In this document: positions 9,392-17,663 of the stretch, piece by piece | How positions within the stretch are numbered: position 1 is the first letter of the stretch | Layout: each line of letters opens with the position of its first letter | Origin: Bacteroidota bacterium | Lineage (GTDB): Bacteria; Bacteroidota; Bacteroidia; Cytophagales; Cyclobacteriaceae | Assembly: GCA_023417065.1 (NCBI GenBank) | Contig: JAEZGH010000120.1 | Coordinates: 1-64,000, forward strand | Length of the DNA: 64,000 nt | Direction: 5' to 3' | The notes under the pieces: generated by a model | The model's database searches: none | Seen by the model: the letters and a program-made list of their open reading frames with translations, nothing else | What the model was told of the DNA's origin: nothing | Translations under genes and position numbers: made by a program

Positions 9392-10316
9392 TATGCAGGA
9401 ATCACGTAACAAACGCCAAATCATCATTTTTCTGGTACTTCTGACGGGTATCGTTGCTGCTGTAGCACTTACGCCGGGGCGATCCCGCTTTAATGTTTCC
9501 CCGGACTATTATCGCGATTTCAACCTGCGGGAGGTAAACCGCATAGTAATGAAATCTGCCGGCGGAGAGCTGACGTTACATTATGACAACAATCGCTGGC
9601 GCATAAACGAGGAATTTGCGGCCGACCGCGGGCTTGTCGAGGTACTGTTTGCCACGTTGCAACAGGCTGAGCCGAAGCGCCCCGTGGCGACCTCAATGCG
9701 TGATTCTGTGGCGGGATGGCTTAAAGACAAAGGCGTGCACGTTTTCTTATTTAATAATGAAAGCCAGGTGGGAGGGTTCTTCGCCGGCGGAAACGCCGCA
9801 AAAACGCAGGCTTACTTCCTCCGGGAAGGAGACGACCAACCCCATCTGATGGTCATTCCCGGCTATCGCGTCTACGTGTCCGGAATCTTTGAATTGCCTG
9901 CGATTCAGTGGCATGAAAAGCTGATCTTCGATTTCAACTGGACCAACTTCCGCAAGCTGGAAACGACCTTCCGTAATCCGGCGGGCAACTTCACCGTTGA
10001 AATGGCGCGAAATCAGGCTGTCATCGCCGGGGTCGCTGAGGCCGATACCGCCAGGCTGAACACGTTCCTCGACGACCTTTCGCTGCTCAGGGCGTCGGAA
10101 TATCTGGAAAGTAATCCCGAACTCGAAAATCTCAGGCAATCACAGCCACTTGCCGAATATTCCATAACCGATATCGGCAACCGGATCTATTCTCTTCGGG
10201 TATTTGAATATGGACAGGATTTCGTGGGTGTCACCCACACCGGAATGTTTGCGGTTCTCCCACGCCAGCAGCTAGTTCCACTGCTCCGACCGAAAGAATT
10301 TTTCATAAAGCGGTAG
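9378..10316 (+). CDS. DUF4340 domain-containing membrane-anchored protein
   Basis: Protein of about 312 residues with one N-terminal membrane helix (IIIFLVLLTGIVAAVAL) and a periplasmic beta-rich domain resembling DUF4340, with LHYDNNRWRINEEF near residue 60. The first usable ATG is 9378, which overlaps the end of gldG by 14 bp; an ATG at 9393, one base after the gldG stop, is equally plausible and removes five residues. DUF4340 proteins in other phyla also sit beside GldG-type auxiliary proteins of ABC exporters, so it is inferred to be a fourth component of this transporter. No catalytic motif is visible. Confidence 0.82.
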   Translation: MPVSDMQESRNKRQIIIFLVLLTGIVAAVALTPGRSRFNVSPDYYRDFNLREVNRIVMKSAGGELTLHYDNNRWRINEEFAADRGLVEVLFATLQQAEPKRPVATSMRDSVAGWLKDKGVHVFLFNNESQVGGFFAGGNAAKTQAYFLREGDDQPHLMVIPGYRVYVSGIFELPAIQWHEKLIFDFNWTNFRKLETTFRNPAGNFTVEMARNQAVIAGVAEADTARLNTFLDDLSLLRASEYLESNPELENLRQSQPLAEYSITDIGNRIYSLRVFEYGQDFVGVTHTGMFAVLPRQQLVPLLRPKEFFIKR

Positions 10317-10418
10317 CGGATCTGCACCTTTTTTTGCACTTTAACCGCCCCGTTTTATTATTGCGTTTTCTTTATAAATTTACCGCTGCTATAAATTACA
10401 AACCACTACTTTGCGAAA

Positions 10419-11543
10419 ATGAAATTCATCGTAAACTCGGCTTATTTGCTCAAGCAACTCTCAAATATTAATGGAGTAATCACGACAAATCCGGTTGTTC
10501 CGATTCTTGAAAATTTCCTGTTTGAGCTCGACAAAGGGAGTCTTACGGTTACAGCGTCTGACCTTCAGACGTCTATGATCACCGAAATTCAGGTAGAATC
10601 CAAAGAAAAAGGAAGCATTGCGGTACCTGCGCGCATCCTCCTGGATACGTTGAAAAACCTTCCTGAGCAGCCGGTGACATTTTCAATAGACGAGTCTACA
10701 TATAGCATTGAGATTATCTCTGACAACGGTCGATATAAACTCTCAGGTGAAAACGCCACGGATTTCCCGAAAGTGCCGAATGTCAGCAATGACTTCAGCG
10801 CCGAAATCTCAACCGAAGTTCTCGCCCGCGCTGTCAATAATACCATCTTCGCAACCAGCAACGATGAACTCCGTCCTGCAATGACAGGGGTGTTTGTCAA
10901 CCTGGGTGACAAGAACACTACGTTCGTAGCAACTGATGGCCACCGTCTCGTGCGCTATCGCCGATCAGACGTTAAGAGCGACAATGGAAGCACTATCATC
11001 ATTCCGCGGAAAGCCCTCAACCTCTTAAAAGCAACACTTCCTTCGGAAAACACCGAAGTAACTGTGAACTTCAACCTTTCGAATGCATTCTTCAAATTCG
11101 GCAACATCCGCATGATCTGCCGTCTCATCGATGAACGTTTCCCTGATTACGAGAACGTCATTCCGACGGTAAACAATATCAAGATGACCATTGAGCGCAG
11201 CGACTTACTCGGTGCGCTGAAGCGGATTTCCATCTATGCGAATAAGACAACTCACCAGGTACGCCTGAAAATCACCGGAAGTGAGCTTCAGATATCTGCG
11301 GAGGACCTTGATTTCTCAAACGAAGCGAATGAACGCCTGTCGTGCGAACACGAAGGGGAGGATATTGAAATCGGGTTCAATGCCAAGTTCCTTATCGAAA
11401 TGCTGAGCAACCTCGACTCCGACAAGATCCGTCTGACGATGTCTGCACCTAACAAGGCGGGTGTTATTCTGCCCGCTGAGAAAGATGCCGATGAAGACAT
11501 CCTGATGCTCGTGATGCCGGTGATGCTCAACCAGTACGTCTAG
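10419..11543 (+). CDS. dnaN: DNA polymerase III subunit beta (sliding clamp)
   Basis: Ring-shaped processivity clamp of the replicase, 374 residues built of three similar domains of about 125 residues each; the start MKFIVNSAYLLKQL and the segment ATDGHRLVRY near 171-180 are characteristic. The C-terminus ends VMPVMLNQYV, the usual MPM-type clamp tail. The gene is not next to dnaA or recF here, which is common in Bacteroidota. The upstream CTACTTTGC, 7-8 bp before the ATG, resembles a -7 box with one base fewer in the spacer, suggesting a short leader. Confidence 0.97.
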   Translation: MKFIVNSAYLLKQLSNINGVITTNPVVPILENFLFELDKGSLTVTASDLQTSMITEIQVESKEKGSIAVPARILLDTLKNLPEQPVTFSIDESTYSIEIISDNGRYKLSGENATDFPKVPNVSNDFSAEISTEVLARAVNNTIFATSNDELRPAMTGVFVNLGDKNTTFVATDGHRLVRYRRSDVKSDNGSTIIIPRKALNLLKATLPSENTEVTVNFNLSNAFFKFGNIRMICRLIDERFPDYENVIPTVNNIKMTIERSDLLGALKRISIYANKTTHQVRLKITGSELQISAEDLDFSNEANERLSCEHEGEDIEIGFNAKFLIEMLSNLDSDKIRLTMSAPNKAGVILPAEKDADEDILMLVMPVMLNQYV

Positions 11544-11563
11544 CACGTCGGTTTAGCCGTTGT

Positions 11564-12046
11564 ATGAAATACCTGCTGATAAACGCGGTCTGCATCTGGA
11601 TCGCAACCTTTTTTGTTGCAAACAATTTTGTTTACGCTCAAGTAGCAACTGCGCGGCTTGAAACGCAGTCTCCTGTCGTCATGCCTACAATTGTCATGGA
11701 TGCAGGCACCCCTGCAACGGGTCCGGGTGTCAGGATGGAGAAAACAGGCAAAATCCTCACCTTTACCGGAGCTGCCCTGATGGTCGGCGGTGTCGCCCTG
11801 ATAAGCACAGCGGACGATGTTTATTATTCGCAAACAAATACGCCATACGGAACATACGAGGAGGGTGATCCTGCCGGTGCTATTGGCCTGGTCATGCTCG
11901 TAAGCGGTACCGGGATGACTGCGACGGGCATAGTGCTATGGCGTAAAGGAGCGCGCAAATATCGCCGACACCTGGAACTTCAGAACAATGCAAAAGTCTT
12001 TGTCGCATGCCGAAATCGTGGTCTCGCGCTCACCTTCAGATTCTGA
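11564..12046 (+). CDS. Exported hypothetical protein, 160 residues
   Basis: The protein starts with a signal peptide (MKYLLINAVCIWIATFFVANNFVYAQ). Two further hydrophobic helices at about 62-82 and 100-125 are glycine-rich (LMVGGVALI and GLVMLVSGTGMTATGIVLW), separated by a polar loop. The C-terminal 30 residues are basic. This layout is common among small envelope proteins of Bacteroidota, but I cannot place the family. It follows dnaN by 20 bp in the same direction and ends one base before the convergent phosphoesterase gene. No function is proposed. Confidence 0.75.
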   Translation: MKYLLINAVCIWIATFFVANNFVYAQVATARLETQSPVVMPTIVMDAGTPATGPGVRMEKTGKILTFTGAALMVGGVALISTADDVYYSQTNTPYGTYEEGDPAGAIGLVMLVSGTGMTATGIVLWRKGARKYRRHLELQNNAKVFVACRNRGLALTFRF

Positions 12047-12550
12047 CTATAACGCCCCGCGTTTTCCGAGTTCGATAACCTCCATGTCGCGAATTGTCTT
12101 TTGCTCAAGGGTAAACCGCACGATAGTCTTCACCGTATGAAAACCATGATTTCCCGCAGCACCAGGATTCAGATATAACATGTCGTTGAATGCCGGATCG
12201 CGCTTCACCCGCAGGATGTGCGAATGACCGCATATAAAAATGTCAGGCGCACCCTTTGAAAGTTCTTTCCTGACCCGCGGATTGTATTTTGGCGGAGCAC
12301 CACCGATGTGGGTGATCCAGATGTTAAATCCTTCACAGTCAAATCTCAGGTCTTCGGGGAAGACTTTCTGTATACTGATATCATCGATGTTGCCATAGAC
12401 GCCTTTCAATGGCCTGAATTCGCGTAGTTGTTCGATGACGTCGGTAGAACCGACATCACCTGCATGCCAGATTTCATCGCACTCTTTGAAGTGGTTGAAG
12501 ACTTTGGGATCGAGAAATCCATGGGTATCCGAGATTAATCCAATACGCAT
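12047..12550 (-). CDS. Metallophosphoesterase, YfcE/MJ0936 family
   Basis: Binuclear metal phosphodiesterase of 167 residues. The metal ligands of the calcineurin-like fold are all present: D8 and H10 in SDTHG, D32 in AGDVG, N54 in GNID, H81, and H109/H111 in GHSH; NPGA follows. The size is typical for the short YfcE class, which acts on simple phosphodiesters in vitro; the physiological substrate is unknown. The stop abuts the end of the convergent 160-residue gene with no spacer, so any terminator must lie inside coding sequence. Confidence 0.92.
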   Translation of the reverse strand: MRIGLISDTHGFLDPKVFNHFKECDEIWHAGDVGSTDVIEQLREFRPLKGVYGNIDDISIQKVFPEDLRFDCEGFNIWITHIGGAPPKYNPRVRKELSKGAPDIFICGHSHILRVKRDPAFNDMLYLNPGAAGNHGFHTVKTIVRFTLEQKTIRDMEVIELGKRGAL

Positions 12551-12640
12551 TTTACCAGGATGTTTATGCGTGTAAGGTATCTATAAAAATACATAGTCAT
12601 ACGGTGAGGATTTTAGTAACTTCACACCATTTAACGTTAA

Positions 12641-14605
12641 ATGAAATTCCGGCTCGTTATCCTTCTTCTGCTCAGTTCTGTATGCGTCAACGCGCAGGAC
12701 GATTTGTTCAAGTTCGGTCAGGTAACTTACAGCGACCTTGGGATCAACTCGTATGACCGCGACACCAGCGCCGTCGCCCTTGTGCTGAGAGAGCGCGGAC
12801 ATTCGTATATCAGCAACAACGACCAGGTTGCTTTGATATTCAAATACCACGTAGTTATAAAAATCCTGAAAACACAGGGCCTCGACAGGGCCGACATCGT
12901 TTTGCCGGTATATCGCGACAACGGAAAATTTGAAGTGATCCGTGACATTAAAGCCTCGTCGTATACCATGCAAAACGGATCCATGGTCGAATCTTCCGTA
13001 AATCCGCGTGATATCTTCACCGAGAATTACAAATACGGCGATTTGAAAAAATTCACCATCCCGAATGTCAAGGTTGGTAGTGTCATCGAATACCAGTATG
13101 AATTGCAGACGCCGTTTTACCTGATGAACTTCCGTCCATGGGAGTTTCAGTCGGATATTCCTAAACTCTCAAGTGAATACTGGGCAACAATTCCCGCAAA
13201 TTACAGATATAATATCAGCCTTCGCGGATTCCTCTCGCTGACAAAGCAGGAAGATGAACTGATCCGTTCCTGTTTCAGAGTCGGAACTGGCGAATCAGAG
13301 TGCGTTCGCTTTAAGTGGGGCATGGAAAATATCCCGGCATTTATTGAGGAGGATTACATGACTTCTAAAAAGAACTTCCTCTCAGCGATACGGTTCGAAC
13401 TAAAACAGATCGATTACTTCGACGGACGCAAGGATCGCGTTACCAAGGAGTGGAAAGACGCAGACCAGGAAATGCGGAACCACGATCGTTTCGGTATACA
13501 ACTGAAAAAAGGAAAAGATGTTGTTTCGAATGAGCTTGAGAAAGCCGTTGCAGCGGAGCCTGATCAACTTAAGAAGGCTGAACTGATTTTTGCATTTATC
13601 CGCAACTGGTATAAATGGGATGGTCAGGAAAGATTTCTTTCAGAGGATGGTATCAAAAAAGCTTTTGATAAACGCGTTGGAAACTCCGCTGACATAAACC
13701 TCTCACTTGTCGCTGCGCTGCGTCACGAGGGCCTTGAGGCTGATCCGATGATCTTGTCAACACGCGATAACGGACTGCCTACTGACCTTTTCCCTGTGTT
13801 GTCGGAATTCAACTATGTCGTCGCGAAGGTCGATATCGGCGATAAATCCTATCTGCTGGATGCGACGGAAGACTTTTTGCCATTTGGCGCCTTGCCCGAG
13901 CGTTGTCTCAACGGACGGGGTCGTGTCTTCAACAAGAGTGGATCTTACTGGTTCGATATCAAACCCACTGACAAGGCGCGGCAGGTTGTTGTTGTAAATC
14001 TCAAAGTCGCCGATGATGGCGCGGTTGGAGGCGAGGTTCAAACGACCTACATGGGGTACAAGGCCGCAGAAAAGCGAAGCCGCGTGTTTGGCTTTTCCAA
14101 CCTCGATGAATACAAAACCGATCGCAAGAATAAATGGCGGCATGGCGCTGTCGAAGAAGTTACGATTCAAAATCTCAACGACTACTCAAAACCTATCGTG
14201 GAGAAGTTACGCATCGAACTCGATCCGCTGTCAATCCCTAAAGGGGGCGCGTTTCTGTTCAATCCTTTTTTGTTTGATAAGATTGTTCAGAACCCGTTTA
14301 AGTCACAGGAGCGTCTTTATCCAGTTGACTTCGGCGTACCCTACGAAGAGACGGTCATGATTAATGTTGAACTGCCCGATGGCATCGAACTGGATGAAGT
14401 TCCCGAGCGCGTCGGTGTGGCACTCCCGAACAACGGCGGGCGATATATCTTTCAGGTTCAGAAAAACGGGAAAGTACTTTCCGTAAGCACAATGCTGGCG
14501 ATCAGCAAGACGGTGTTTACTTCAGAGGAATACCATTACCTGAAAGAACTTTTTAATAAGATGATTGGAATTAATCAGATGGATCTCGTCCTGAAAAGGA
14601 TCTGA
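12641..14605 (+). CDS. Exported DUF3857 and transglutaminase-fold protein
   Basis: Protein of 654 residues with a signal peptide (MKFRLVILLLLSSVCVNAQ). Residues about 45-210 match the DUF3857 region, about 280-400 the transglutaminase-like fold, and the rest is a beta-rich DUF2569/DUF3858-type tail. At the place of the usual catalytic cysteine the sequence reads GNSADIN (347-353), so the nucleophile is replaced, which is frequent in the Bacteroidota members of this family and suggests a binding rather than enzymatic role. It stands alone, 91 bp from the divergent phosphoesterase. Function unknown. Confidence 0.88.
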   Translation: MKFRLVILLLLSSVCVNAQDDLFKFGQVTYSDLGINSYDRDTSAVALVLRERGHSYISNNDQVALIFKYHVVIKILKTQGLDRADIVLPVYRDNGKFEVIRDIKASSYTMQNGSMVESSVNPRDIFTENYKYGDLKKFTIPNVKVGSVIEYQYELQTPFYLMNFRPWEFQSDIPKLSSEYWATIPANYRYNISLRGFLSLTKQEDELIRSCFRVGTGESECVRFKWGMENIPAFIEEDYMTSKKNFLSAIRFELKQIDYFDGRKDRVTKEWKDADQEMRNHDRFGIQLKKGKDVVSNELEKAVAAEPDQLKKAELIFAFIRNWYKWDGQERFLSEDGIKKAFDKRVGNSADINLSLVAALRHEGLEADPMILSTRDNGLPTDLFPVLSEFNYVVAKVDIGDKSYLLDATEDFLPFGALPERCLNGRGRVFNKSGSYWFDIKPTDKARQVVVVNLKVADDGAVGGEVQTTYMGYKAAEKRSRVFGFSNLDEYKTDRKNKWRHGAVEEVTIQNLNDYSKPIVEKLRIELDPLSIPKGGAFLFNPFLFDKIVQNPFKSQERLYPVDFGVPYEETVMINVELPDGIELDEVPERVGVALPNNGGRYIFQVQKNGKVLSVSTMLAISKTVFTSEEYHYLKELFNKMIGINQMDLVLKRI

Positions 14606-14742
14606 TCTGATGCGCTGGTTGCTTTTTTCCATGTAGCGAAGCTGCTGTGAGTTAAACGGCTATTTGGGAACTTTAAATGCACACACTTGAAACTTGTTGA
14701 ATGTTCTTTTATGTTTATAAATTTCAGTACAACCGGACTTTT

Positions 14743-15342
14743 ATGAGAAACTGTATTACCCTCCTCCTGTTTGTCTTCTCGATTACCCTGGCCCACGGCC
14801 AACAGGAGAATGCTGCACTTGAAGGTGACTACCCGCTGAATGAGCGGTTCCAGGTGTTAAAATCAAAATCACAAAACTATCGCGAATACAAAGTTATCCG
14901 TGAAAACGTGCTCGATGGATTCTGGCGCATTGTTCGCGACTCCGTTGCAGCAAAACAGTCAGCGATCTCGTCCAGAGATAAAAATATCCAGGATCTGAAG
15001 AAGGAATTGGCTGAAACTCAGGCTACCCTTAAAGAAAAGGAAGCGTCCATGGAGGAAATTGTCCACGACAGCACGCATATCAACGTTCTTGGGATCAACT
15101 TCGCCAAAAGCGTCTTCATCACGACGGTGGGGGTGATCTTTGGTGGACTGATCCTGGTAGTTCTGCTAATGTCCGGTCGCCTCAAACTCATCCAAAGTTC
15201 GCTTAAAGAAAGGGCTGATGCTTTCAATAGCCTCAGCACCGAATTCGAAGAATACAAACGCAAGGCGATGGAAAAACAAACCAAGCTTTCGCGCGAACTT
15301 CAGACAGAACGAAATCGCCTTTCCGAAAACAGGGGGATATAA
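14743..15342 (+). CDS. Exported membrane protein with two coiled coils, 199 residues
   Basis: The ATG at 14743 is chosen, not one 42 bases upstream, because it begins a signal peptide (MRNCITLLLFVFSITLAHGQ). A periplasmic coiled coil at about 75-110 (SSRDKNIQDLKKELAETQATL) is followed by one membrane helix at about 127-146 and a second, cytoplasmic coiled coil to the end. The family is not recognised by name. The architecture, coiled coil on both sides of one helix, suggests a scaffold linking periplasm and cytoplasm. It ends just before a strong terminator. Confidence 0.8.
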   Translation: MRNCITLLLFVFSITLAHGQQENAALEGDYPLNERFQVLKSKSQNYREYKVIRENVLDGFWRIVRDSVAAKQSAISSRDKNIQDLKKELAETQATLKEKEASMEEIVHDSTHINVLGINFAKSVFITTVGVIFGGLILVVLLMSGRLKLIQSSLKERADAFNSLSTEFEEYKRKAMEKQTKLSRELQTERNRLSENRGI

Positions 15343-15367
15343 CGTCTTCCTTAATTAAAGCCATTGC

Positions 15368-15396
15368 AGAAGGAGGGATGACCTCCTTCTTTTTTT
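15368..15396 (+). terminator. Intrinsic terminator
   Basis: Perfect 9-bp stem AGAAGGAGG / CCTCCTTCT (15368-15376 and 15382-15390) with a 5-nt loop, then a run of T. It closes the coiled-coil membrane protein gene. Confidence 0.85.
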
Positions 15397-15463
15397 GGTA
15401 CTGATTCCGACGGAATGCCTAACTTGAGCTGGCATCAGATTGAAACATCTACCAGAAAAAGCT

Positions 15464-15844
15464 ATGAAAAACCTCGTATTAGTCGGTTTGATTTTTGGGT
15501 GGGGCACCTTGTTTGCGCAGGAGTCTCCAAACATGAAGCAGCCTGAGCCCGCCAGCCCGCAGGGTCAGTATGGTACGCAACGTGTTGAACCCGACAACCC
15601 TGAATTAAAGGAAGACCGGATTCCGGTAGGAGAGGATCAGCTGCCCCCCGCGATGCTGGATGAACTGGATACCAATGACACCTATGCCGGTTGGGAACAG
15701 GGGAACATCTTCTTTGACAAGGACACGGATCAATATATTGTGCATATCGTTCGTGAGAATACAACGCACACCTTCCGGTTCGACAAGGAGGGGACTGCCA
15801 TCCGTACAGATGCGCCTATTGATTCCCACGGTGACCAGCAATAA
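15464..15844 (+). CDS. Exported hypothetical protein, 126 residues
   Basis: The ATG at 15464 is preferred to the upstream candidate at 15440 since it opens a signal peptide (MKNLVLVGLIFGWGTLFAQ). The mature part is acidic and proline-rich to about residue 65 and then a small beta-strand region (GNIFFDKDTDQYIVHIV...THTFRFDKEG). No cysteine, membrane helix or known domain is visible. It lies 74 bp upstream of the AraC-type regulator with the same direction, so the two may be co-transcribed. Function unknown. Confidence 0.75.
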   Translation: MKNLVLVGLIFGWGTLFAQESPNMKQPEPASPQGQYGTQRVEPDNPELKEDRIPVGEDQLPPAMLDELDTNDTYAGWEQGNIFFDKDTDQYIVHIVRENTTHTFRFDKEGTAIRTDAPIDSHGDQQ

Positions 15845-15918
15845 GTTTCGTGCAGCATCGTCTCACCGGTGAACCTTCAGTCAGCTGTATTGTTAGAAAA
15901 ACAGGACCCAATAAAGCT

Positions 15919-16491
15919 ATGACGACACTGTACCTGAAAAACATGGTGTGCAACCGCTGCATCATGGTGGTTCAACAACAACTTGAGAACCTCAAGTTAC
16001 CGGTATCCGATATTTCTCTTGGCGAGGTGGTGATCAATAAAGACTCATTGTCTTCAGATGATCTGAAAGCCATTGACGATGCGTTGAATCCACTGGGCTT
16101 CGAGCGCATTGATGACCGCAAGGGAAGACTGGTAGAGGCGATCAAGAAGAAAATCATCGCAGTCATTCACAGTTCCGCTCCTGCTCCAAAAGTCAATTGG
16201 TCAATCCTGCTTTCGGAAGAATTACACTATGAATACAACTACCTGAGCAACTTGTTTTCCTCGATGGAAGGCATCACCCTTGAGCAGTATATTATCCGTC
16301 AAAAGATTGAACGTGCGAAGGAGCTGTTGTTTTACGATGAGTTGAATCTTAGTCAGATTGCGTATCAGCTGGGGTACAGTAGCGTAGCACACCTTTCATC
16401 GCAGTTCAAAAAGATCACGGGCCTGACGCCGACTGAACTCAAGAAGAACCGCGATACAATTACTACCCGCAAAGCCCTGGATGAAATTTAG
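15919..16491 (+). CDS. AraC family transcriptional regulator with N-terminal CxxC (HMA-like) domain
   Basis: Regulator of 190 residues. Residues 1-70 form a ferredoxin-like HMA-type domain with MVCNRC placing a CxxC at 11-14; residues about 90-185 are a complete AraC/XylS DNA-binding domain with two helix-turn-helix motifs (LSQIAYQLGYSSVAHLSSQFKK is the second). The ATG at 15919 is chosen because the domain starts there; the 23 residues upstream in frame have no family likeness. A small HMA protein gene follows 116 bp downstream. It is inferred that thiol binding of Cu+ or another soft metal controls the DNA-binding part; this is not shown. Confidence 0.88.
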   Translation: MTTLYLKNMVCNRCIMVVQQQLENLKLPVSDISLGEVVINKDSLSSDDLKAIDDALNPLGFERIDDRKGRLVEAIKKKIIAVIHSSAPAPKVNWSILLSEELHYEYNYLSNLFSSMEGITLEQYIIRQKIERAKELLFYDELNLSQIAYQLGYSSVAHLSSQFKKITGLTPTELKKNRDTITTRKALDEI

Positions 16492-16607
16492 GTTTGGGTG
16501 ATTGATCGCGTTTCCTCATAAATACTATAAGAAATCCAAGGGATTGTGTAAGCCGCAAACGGAGCGTTTGTTGAATGTTTGTTGTTAATTGGATAAACGA
16601 GAAAACT

Positions 16608-16811
16608 ATGGAAAAGAAATTCAAGACGAACATCAAATGCACCGGTTGCGTCGAGAAAGTCACGCCGGTTCTGAATGAGTTACCGGGAGTGGAAAGTTGG
16701 AATGTAGATTTGACTTCGCCGCAGCGGACGCTGACCGTGGAGGGAGGTGCCAACGCTTCAGAAATTAAAGAATCCCTGAAAAAAGTCGGATATACCGCGG
16801 AAGAGGTATAA
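16608..16811 (+). CDS. Heavy-metal-associated (HMA) domain protein, CopZ-like
   Basis: Soluble 67-residue HMA-domain protein with the metal-binding motif CTGC at 11-14 in NIKCTGCVEKV and the beta-alpha-beta-beta-alpha-beta pattern of copper chaperones. The start at 16608 is chosen over 16575 because MEKKFKTNIKC begins the fold. Family members carry Cu+ to P-type ATPases or regulators. Here the preceding regulator has the same CxxC domain, so metal transfer between the two is plausible. No CopA-type ATPase is in this window. Confidence 0.9.
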   Translation: MEKKFKTNIKCTGCVEKVTPVLNELPGVESWNVDLTSPQRTLTVEGGANASEIKESLKKVGYTAEEV

Positions 16812-17163
16812 CGCAAATTCCCCGCTGGCTGAATCTGATTCCGGAAGTGTTCTTTGGAGTGGTTTCAGCCTCCGGGCGACTGAGTGCAGGATTGTCAGAT
16901 TTTCGTTAGCTTGTAACTTCATCTGCCCCCTGTCGCCCGCAAATCCCCTTATTTAATCCCTGATTGTTCCGGAAACAGGCACAGAAAGCAAAAGCTGCCT
17001 CAGATCCGACAATGAAATGATACGATATTTCGTAGGCCAGATCGAAGAGTCAGAGTCAGGATCTGATGTGGCTGGTAATGTCTTCGCGCATCGATTCTAC
17101 TGCGCGCTCCGAGGCACCCAGACATCGGGAATCAAATTAAGGTGTGTCATACCCAGGCTCAGG
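16812..17163. other. Non-coding gap, 352 bp
   Basis: Between the HMA gene and the end of the Csp-like gene. I see no convincing coding frame, terminator hairpin or RNA gene. A 144-residue plus-strand frame that starts here (17017) runs antisense through the Csp-like gene and is rejected as a shadow. Confidence 0.6.
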
Positions 17164-17526
17164 CTAGTTATAGGCCTTGTAGTAGTTGCGGCAGCTTTCT
17201 GCGCAGCTGTTGCAGGCGGTTGCGCAGATTTCGCAGTGGTCTGCCTTATGACGGCGGCATTCTTCAGCGCAAAGCCGGCAAATCTCTTCACAGGTTGCCA
17301 GATACTGATCGGCAACCTCAGATCGCCTCATAATCAGCCGGGAAGCCTGCAGGCAGGTGTCAGCGCAATCACGCGCCAGCTCAGCGCACCTGACCATATG
17401 CTGAACATCGGGGGCTTTGAGGCACATAGAAGCGCATGCCTCACACGCTAATGCGCAATTTACCAACTCCTGGATGACCTCGGTCTGCTGGTAGGTAAGA
17501 ATTTCTGAAGTGTAGGAGGGCTTCAT
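17164..17526 (-). CDS. Cys-rich four-helix bundle copper-binding protein (DUF326, Csp-like)
   Basis: Protein of 120 residues with 16 cysteines (24, 28, 31, 35, 47, 54, 58, 79, 83, 86, 90, 98, 101, 105, 108, 112). The 3/4 spacing places them along one face of each helix, as in the copper storage proteins Csp1 and Csp3, which bind many Cu+ ions inside a four-helix bundle. There is no signal or Tat peptide, so it resembles the cytosolic Csp3 type. The start at 17526 (MKPSYTSEIL) is chosen over 17574 because the family begins there. The nearby HMA and CxxC-AraC genes agree with copper handling. Confidence 0.9.
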   Translation of the reverse strand: MKPSYTSEILTYQQTEVIQELVNCALACEACASMCLKAPDVQHMVRCAELARDCADTCLQASRLIMRRSEVADQYLATCEEICRLCAEECRRHKADHCEICATACNSCAESCRNYYKAYN

Positions 17527-17663
17527 AACTATGGATTTAATGATTGCATGGTGAGGGCCAAAAAACAGTGCCATTCAGATCAATTTAGAATCGCGATCGA
17601 GCAACCTTTACACGCTGGCTCCCGTCTGTTCAGTGTATTTTCATAAATTGCCCCACCTTTCAA

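Noticed and set aside
17017..17451. 144-residue plus-strand frame
   Set aside because: It is antisense to the Csp-like gene, whose regular cysteine spacing shows that the minus strand codes.
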